From UBA3537 sp049889395 (GTDB taxonomy: Bacteria; Bacteroidota; Bacteroidia; Flavobacteriales; Flavobacteriaceae): 55,998 bases of DNA. The position numbers and the translations under genes were made by a program. The notes below the pieces were generated by a model that was not told where the DNA came from, did no database searches, and was given only the letters and a program-made list of their open reading frames with translations. Below, in pieces: positions 52,319 to 55,998 of this stretch (within the stretch, counting starts at the first letter, position 1; every line of letters starts with the position of its first letter). Location of the stretch: assembly GCA_049889395.1 (NCBI GenBank), contig JBMHDM010000014.1, positions 1-55,998 on the forward strand, written 5' to 3'.

Positions 52319-52334
52319 TGGAGTCGCCGAGATT
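52319..52334 (-). other. tRNA 3'-end-like fragment (possible attachment-site scar)
   Basis: On the minus strand the sequence reads AATCTCGGCGACTCCA, which looks like the end of a T-loop, the T-stem 3' strand CTCGG, an acceptor 3' strand CGACTCC and the discriminator A. The remainder of the tRNA is not present upstream. It lies next to a hairpin, as the 3' end of a tRNA gene often does. Confidence 0.4.
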
Positions 52335-52414
52335 ACCCAATTGGTTTTCTCATGAATCCCATACAGTAAATGTAACTTCCTGTCCTTCCAGTCCAGACGT
52401 TTTAAAACAAAAAA

Positions 52415-52440
52415 GCTCAATCAAGTAAAACTTGTTGAGC
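52415..52440. terminator. hairpin between A-rich and T-rich flanks
   Basis: GCTCAATCAAGT pairs with ACTTGTTGAGC with one bulged T. An A-run precedes it and ATTTT follows, so it could end transcription, mainly on the minus strand where AAAAAAG reads as a T-run. Confidence 0.55.
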
Positions 52441-52542
52441 ATTTTGATGTCTTAAACCGTAATGAAGTTACGCTTAATCGTGGAGACGATGACTCCGTAA
52501 CATTGACTACTCACTCAACTGTTATTAGATATTGAATATCAA

Positions 52543-52783
52543 TTAATTGAGTGTCAATTTTAATGTTTCAAAAAACCTCTCAAATTCGTTCAGGTCGTTG
52601 ATATTCCAACCAAATCGAGTTTTGAGTACTGATTTACCACAAATTTAATGGTATTGAGTTACGGTTCCTATTTATAACATCAGTATTCCCGCCAACTACA
52701 ATTGAAGAGGATCTGTGATGGGTGATACTTGTTATTATAACAGTTGGAATAATACTAATGGTTTTGTTAGTTCCCCCGCGGAT
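52543..52783 (-). pseudogene. possible frameshifted gene remnant
   Basis: Two open minus-strand frames overlap near 52640. The upstream one (52783-52634, 49 codons) contains SSSIVVGGNTDV; the downstream one (52644-52543, 33 codons) contains KTRFGWNINDLNEFERFFET and reads like a genuine C-terminus. Neither has a clear start and one frameshift would join them. No family is recognised and chance open frames are possible. Confidence 0.3.
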
Positions 52784-52946
52784 TCACTTATTTACTTATA
52801 ACCGTTATATCGTTATACCTGTGGTGGGTTACGCCAACTAATTTCAGTGATCAGGACCGTGGCGATTAGGATCTCCCTTCTCAATTTTAATCCGCAGAGA
52901 TAATCCATAAATAACTGTGGTGGTAGTATCAATAGATATATATTGT

Positions 52947-52991
52947 CCTCCCCCGCGGGAGGGGTTCCCCCGTATCCCCCCTTAAATGGGG
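52947..52991. repeat. GC-rich hairpin and C/G-run block
   Basis: CCTCCC/GGGAGG with the embedded palindrome CCCGCGGG (52952-52959) is followed by runs of five and six C and then GGGG. In an AT-rich genome this block stands out; CCCCCGCGG also occurs at 52773-52781. On the minus strand it gives several closely spaced G-runs. Confidence 0.6.
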
Positions 52992-53068
52992 TAAAAAACG
53001 GTTACCGTAACAGGGGGTTAGTACCGTCAAAAAAATATTTTTTCAAAAATGGAAGGGATGTGGGACTT

Positions 53069-53716
53069 TTAATCAAATAAGTCTTCGTACCAAAATTCTT
53101 TGTTGTAAGTACTCAATAGAGATATATCTATTCCGTCTTCTGAACAGATCCATAATTCATCATGACCTGAAAATTTAAGTTCAATACTCTCAATTAACTC
53201 TTGTTTTAAACTTTCTATAAGATCTACGCAGGACAAAAATGAAATCTCTGTTTCACCCTCACTCCATATATCGTGTATCTCTAACTTAAGTGTATTATTA
53301 GGTTTTTTTTCGTAGGTGAAAGAACAAAACAAGGATTCCTCTTCCAAACTTAAATTTTTAAATTCATCAAATCCATTTATGAAATCAGGTAGATATGGGA
53401 GTAATTCATTTGGAGTAACTTTATCTTCACCGTATGAACCTTCATACTCCCAACTATTATTGAACTCAAAATCAAATTTTAGAGTATTCTCTTTAATTAT
53501 GACTTTACAATTGTAGGAGTCTAATATTTCTAATTGGTTGACTATAGTTTCATTTAGTACAGAATATGACCAATCCAATAAATCAGAGTATTCTACTTGG
53601 TTGTCTATTTTTTTGTCATCTATGTAAACTATGATACTTGTTCCATAAGGAGTTGTATCAGTTTGTATCTCAAGTTTATGTTTTTTACAAATCTCTATTA
53701 GTGCAATCCTATCCAT
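53069..53716 (-). CDS. hypothetical protein downstream of hsdR (215 aa)
   Basis: The protein is acidic and mixed alpha/beta, with no recognised domain, signal peptide or membrane helix. It begins MDRIALIEICKKHKLEIQTD and ends KEFWYEDLFD. Segments such as TPYGTSIIVYIDDKKI, LPYLPDFINGFDEF and LKLEIHDIWSEGETEISF suggest alternating strands. It starts at ATG 53716, 10 bp after the hsdR stop; a TTG at 53737 would overlap hsdR by 11 bp. The position suggests an accessory role with the restriction system or a passenger gene. Confidence 0.75.
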   Translation of the reverse strand: MDRIALIEICKKHKLEIQTDTTPYGTSIIVYIDDKKIDNQVEYSDLLDWSYSVLNETIVNQLEILDSYNCKVIIKENTLKFDFEFNNSWEYEGSYGEDKVTPNELLPYLPDFINGFDEFKNLSLEEESLFCSFTYEKKPNNTLKLEIHDIWSEGETEISFLSCVDLIESLKQELIESIELKFSGHDELWICSEDGIDISLLSTYNKEFWYEDLFD

Positions 53717-53726
53717 TTTATTACTG

Positions 53727-55998
53727 TTAAACTGCAACTCCTGTGATGTAAGTCTCTACAAAGTCTACAATCTTGTTTTTCAGTCTCTCCGAAGTGGAAG
53801 ATCTTTCCTTCAGGGAAGGTCTTTTGTCTAACATATCAATTAGATCATCTCTCAGTGGTTCCTTTTCGGTAAAGAGGTAATCACCTATCACTTTTTCAAG
53901 TTTACCCTTATCTAACCTCTCTTCATCAACCAACCTATCAATGTATTCAGATCGTTCTTTATCCCAAAATTTTTCGAATTCTTCAGGAATGTTATCACTG
54001 TCCTCAATATGAGGTAGATTTTCATCAATGAACTTCTCGATTAATTCTCTTTTACTTCGTAGGTCGGACTGACCTGAGATGATTTCGATGATTTTCTTCT
54101 TTTGTTTCTCATGTTCATCTACAGGACTATTCTTAAGGGTAGATAATAGATTGAGGATGTAGGAGACGTTTATTTCATCTCTATGAATGAGTTCTAACTC
54201 AAAGTCAATATCGTTAATGATTGATACTTTCTCCTTTGGATCTCCCTTATGTTTATCATAGAGGTCTAAGTACTTACTCTTGAAGTCTTCAAATTCCTGT
54301 TCCCCCATTTCGGTTTCATCCATCTCAAACTCTGTGAAGGTATTTAGAACGTTTCTCACACGCATCAGGTCTCTAAAGAGTTTGATGAACTCGAATTGAT
54401 CATCCTCCCGAACCAAGTCATTCACACTGTCAACATCAGGTGTTAGTTTGGTAAGGTTGTAATACGCCTCATTGAATTTCTGTAGGTAAACCTCGTAAGG
54501 TTCCATTATAATGAGATCCTTATTGTCCAAGTTGGAGAATAATCGAATCGCATCGTCTGTTTGTTTCTTGAGGTTTCTGAATGATACTATATTCCCCTGC
54601 GACTTCAATTCTCCAAAGATTCTATTCGTTCTTGAGTACGCCTGAATCAATCCGTGGTACTTTAAATTTTTATCGACATATAGGGTGTTTAATAATCTAC
54701 TATCGAACCCTGTAAGGAACATATTTACCACCAACAGTACATCAATCTGACGTTCTTTCACCTTCCTTGCAATATCATTGTAGTAGTTATAGTACGACTG
54801 ATTGTCCTTGGTAGTAAAGTTGGTTCCAAAAGTCTTGTTGTAATCTCCTATAAAGTCCTCTAAGTAATCTCTTGAGTGTTGTGTAACATACTCAGTTTCG
54901 GGTTCCGCTGCAACAGAAAACTCATCACCAAAATTCCCGAGGGTGTCCTTATCATCTTCATTAGATTGGTACGAAAAGATGGTTGCGATCTTTAAGTTGT
55001 GATCTCCTTGATCCTGTTTCTTCTTAAAGATTTTATAATATTCTACCAATACCGATACACTCGCAACACAGAAAATTGAAGTGAATTTTCTACTGTGGGT
55101 CTTCCTATCATGATTACTAATGATGTAGTCTACAATCCCCTCCAATCTTGCGGGGGAATTCATCACCTCTGTCTCATCAATATCCTCTACGTTAATATCG
55201 ACTACGTCATCTCTCATCTTGAAAGTACTTATGTACTCTACAGAGAACTTCAATACGTTCTCATCTCTAATTGCATCTGTAATCACATACTTGTGCAGAC
55301 ACTTATCAAACAACATGGTGGTTGTTCGTTTACCAAATTCATTTGACCCTGCATTCTCCTCAAAGATCGGTGTACCTGTAAATCCGAACATCTGTGAACT
55401 TGGAAAAAACTTTCTGATCTCCTCATGAGTCTTCCCGAACTGACTACGGTGGCACTCATCAAAAATGAACACTACTTTTTTGTCTGCAAGACCTTCAACT
55501 CTTGATTGATATCGATTCTTGGTGATCGCAGTGTTTAACTTCTGAATGGTAGTGATAATCAGTTTGGTATCACCCGCCAATTGGTTTGCGAGGGTATTGG
55601 TATTGTTAGTACCATCAATACTCCCCTTTGAGAAAGAGTTAAACTCTTTAGTGGTTTGATAATCCAAGTCCTTACGGTCTACTACAAATACCACTTTATG
55701 TACGTTGGGTAGTTGCGTCAGGATCTGCGCGGTCTTAAAGGAGGTTAACGTTTTACCACTCCCCGTGGTGTGCCAGATGTACCCAAATTTATCTGTCGAT
55801 TTAACCCGTTCTACGATGTTTTCAGTTGCATAGTACTGATAGGGTCTCAACACCATCAAAACCTTCTGAGTTTCGTTTAAAACGATGTATTTGGTGATCA
55901 TTTTGGAAAGGTGACACGGTTCCAAAAAGATGTCAGTGAATTTTGAGAGTTGGGTGATGAGTTTGTTGTTCTCATCACTCCAATAGAAGGTCTGTTTG
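53727..55998 (-). CDS. hsdR: type I restriction endonuclease subunit R (5' end beyond window)
   Basis: HsdR is the ATP-dependent DNA translocase and nuclease subunit of type I restriction enzymes. 756 residues are visible; the reading frame continues unbroken through the right edge (..FYWSDENNKLITQLSKF..), so the N-terminal nuclease domain lies outside. The visible motor has Walker A in HTTGSGKTLTS, the DEAD-like FIFDECHRSQFG, FGFTGTPIF, and the later motif MFLTGFDSRLLNTLYVDKN to GLIQAYSRTNRI. The C-terminal part is a helical region rich in charges. hsdM and hsdS should be sought to the right. Confidence 0.95.
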   Translation of the reverse strand, partial: KQTFYWSDENNKLITQLSKFTDIFLEPCHLSKMITKYIVLNETQKVLMVLRPYQYYATENIVERVKSTDKFGYIWHTTGSGKTLTSFKTAQILTQLPNVHKVVFVVDRKDLDYQTTKEFNSFSKGSIDGTNNTNTLANQLAGDTKLIITTIQKLNTAITKNRYQSRVEGLADKKVVFIFDECHRSQFGKTHEEIRKFFPSSQMFGFTGTPIFEENAGSNEFGKRTTTMLFDKCLHKYVITDAIRDENVLKFSVEYISTFKMRDDVVDINVEDIDETEVMNSPARLEGIVDYIISNHDRKTHSRKFTSIFCVASVSVLVEYYKIFKKKQDQGDHNLKIATIFSYQSNEDDKDTLGNFGDEFSVAAEPETEYVTQHSRDYLEDFIGDYNKTFGTNFTTKDNQSYYNYYNDIARKVKERQIDVLLVVNMFLTGFDSRLLNTLYVDKNLKYHGLIQAYSRTNRIFGELKSQGNIVSFRNLKKQTDDAIRLFSNLDNKDLIIMEPYEVYLQKFNEAYYNLTKLTPDVDSVNDLVREDDQFEFIKLFRDLMRVRNVLNTFTEFEMDETEMGEQEFEDFKSKYLDLYDKHKGDPKEKVSIINDIDFELELIHRDEINVSYILNLLSTLKNSPVDEHEKQKKKIIEIISGQSDLRSKRELIEKFIDENLPHIEDSDNIPEEFEKFWDKERSEYIDRLVDEERLDKGKLEKVIGDYLFTEKEPLRDDLIDMLDKRPSLKERSSTSERLKNKIVDFVETYITGVAV

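Larger units (their letters stand above)
52251..53068. other. 818-bp gene-free stretch with many inverted repeats
   Basis: No complete gene is seen on either strand. It contains a 16-bp inverted repeat (52280-52312), a tRNA 3'-end-like fragment (52319-52334), a hairpin GCTCAATCAAGT/ACTTGTTGAGC (52415-52440) and CACTCAA/TTGAGTG arms around GATATTGAATATC (about 52512-52552). It also has TGTTATTATAACA (about 52728-52740), a GC-rich hairpin (52947-52962) and GTTACCGTAAC near 53001-53011. Short protein-like minus-strand frames occur at 52543-52783. Confidence 0.65.

Noticed and set aside
52335..53068. A retron or group II intron
   Set aside because: Inverted repeats are present but there is no reverse transcriptase gene within the window and no recognisable intron domain V.
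53727..55925. HsdR starting at the TTG at 55925
   Set aside because: The frame is open through to the right edge and the upstream residues (FYWSDENNKLITQLSKF) match the family, so the real start lies outside the window.

Overview
The window is chromosomal DNA from a bacterium of the phylum Bacteroidota, most likely a marine-type member of the Flavobacteriaceae. The evidence is AT-rich DNA with AT-rich leaders in place of strong Shine-Dalgarno sites, promoters of the Bacteroidota type (TTG, about 19-20 nt, TAnnTTTG), and several family hallmarks: a BatABCDE operon, an IPExxxVDY-family gene between pyk and rnc, an OmpA protein with thrombospondin type-3 repeats, and AddAB-like genes split around kbl and ompA. 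No rRNA gene, intact tRNA, CRISPR array or insertion sequence was seen.

From 1 to about 41.6 kb the content is ordinary core genome. It runs: an ABC ATPase cut by the window edge; asd, mscL, alr, tdk; a conserved unknown and gpsA; pheS; a small unknown divergent from cvpA; the eight-gene MoxR/DUF58/Bat operon (16.7 down to 7.8 kb); an aldo/keto reductase and an AlbA-domain protein; an ALDH7-type dehydrogenase; a CYTH protein divergent from dinB; pyk with its IPExxxVDY neighbour; rnc-fabF-acpP; purN overlapping an RNase HI with a hybrid-binding domain; a PfkB kinase and a long PurF-like enzyme; sodB; AddA-like helicase-nuclease, kbl, ompA, AddB-like nuclease, an alpha/beta hydrolase and a conserved 64-residue protein.

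From about 41.6 to 52.3 kb the window turns accessory. First come two overlapping tiny membrane-protein genes and a cluster of small, mostly lipoprotein genes. These share near-identical signal peptides, a decayed signal-peptide remnant and short direct repeats. Next is the most interesting locus: a tight leftward operon (50.1 to 45.5 kb) encoding a large TPR-like lipoprotein, an SPFH protein with four zinc ribbons, a one-domain voltage-gated ion channel with a TGEDW pore motif, and a zinc-ribbon protein anchored by a C-terminal helix. A helical, probably HTH-bearing protein is transcribed divergently, overlaps an EamA transporter gene by 4 bp, and shares an intergenic region with two TGTACA boxes 11 bp apart. 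I infer a membrane-stress or ion-homeostasis module.

From 52.3 kb to the right edge is an 818-bp gene-free stretch rich in inverted repeats, then a leftward type I restriction subunit HsdR (cut by the window edge) followed by an unrecognised 215-residue gene. Two intergenic spots, 45374-45401 and 52319-52334, look like the 3' ends of minus-strand tRNAs next to hairpins. They may be scars of island integration, which would place the SPFH-channel locus and the restriction locus in acquired DNA; this is an inference.
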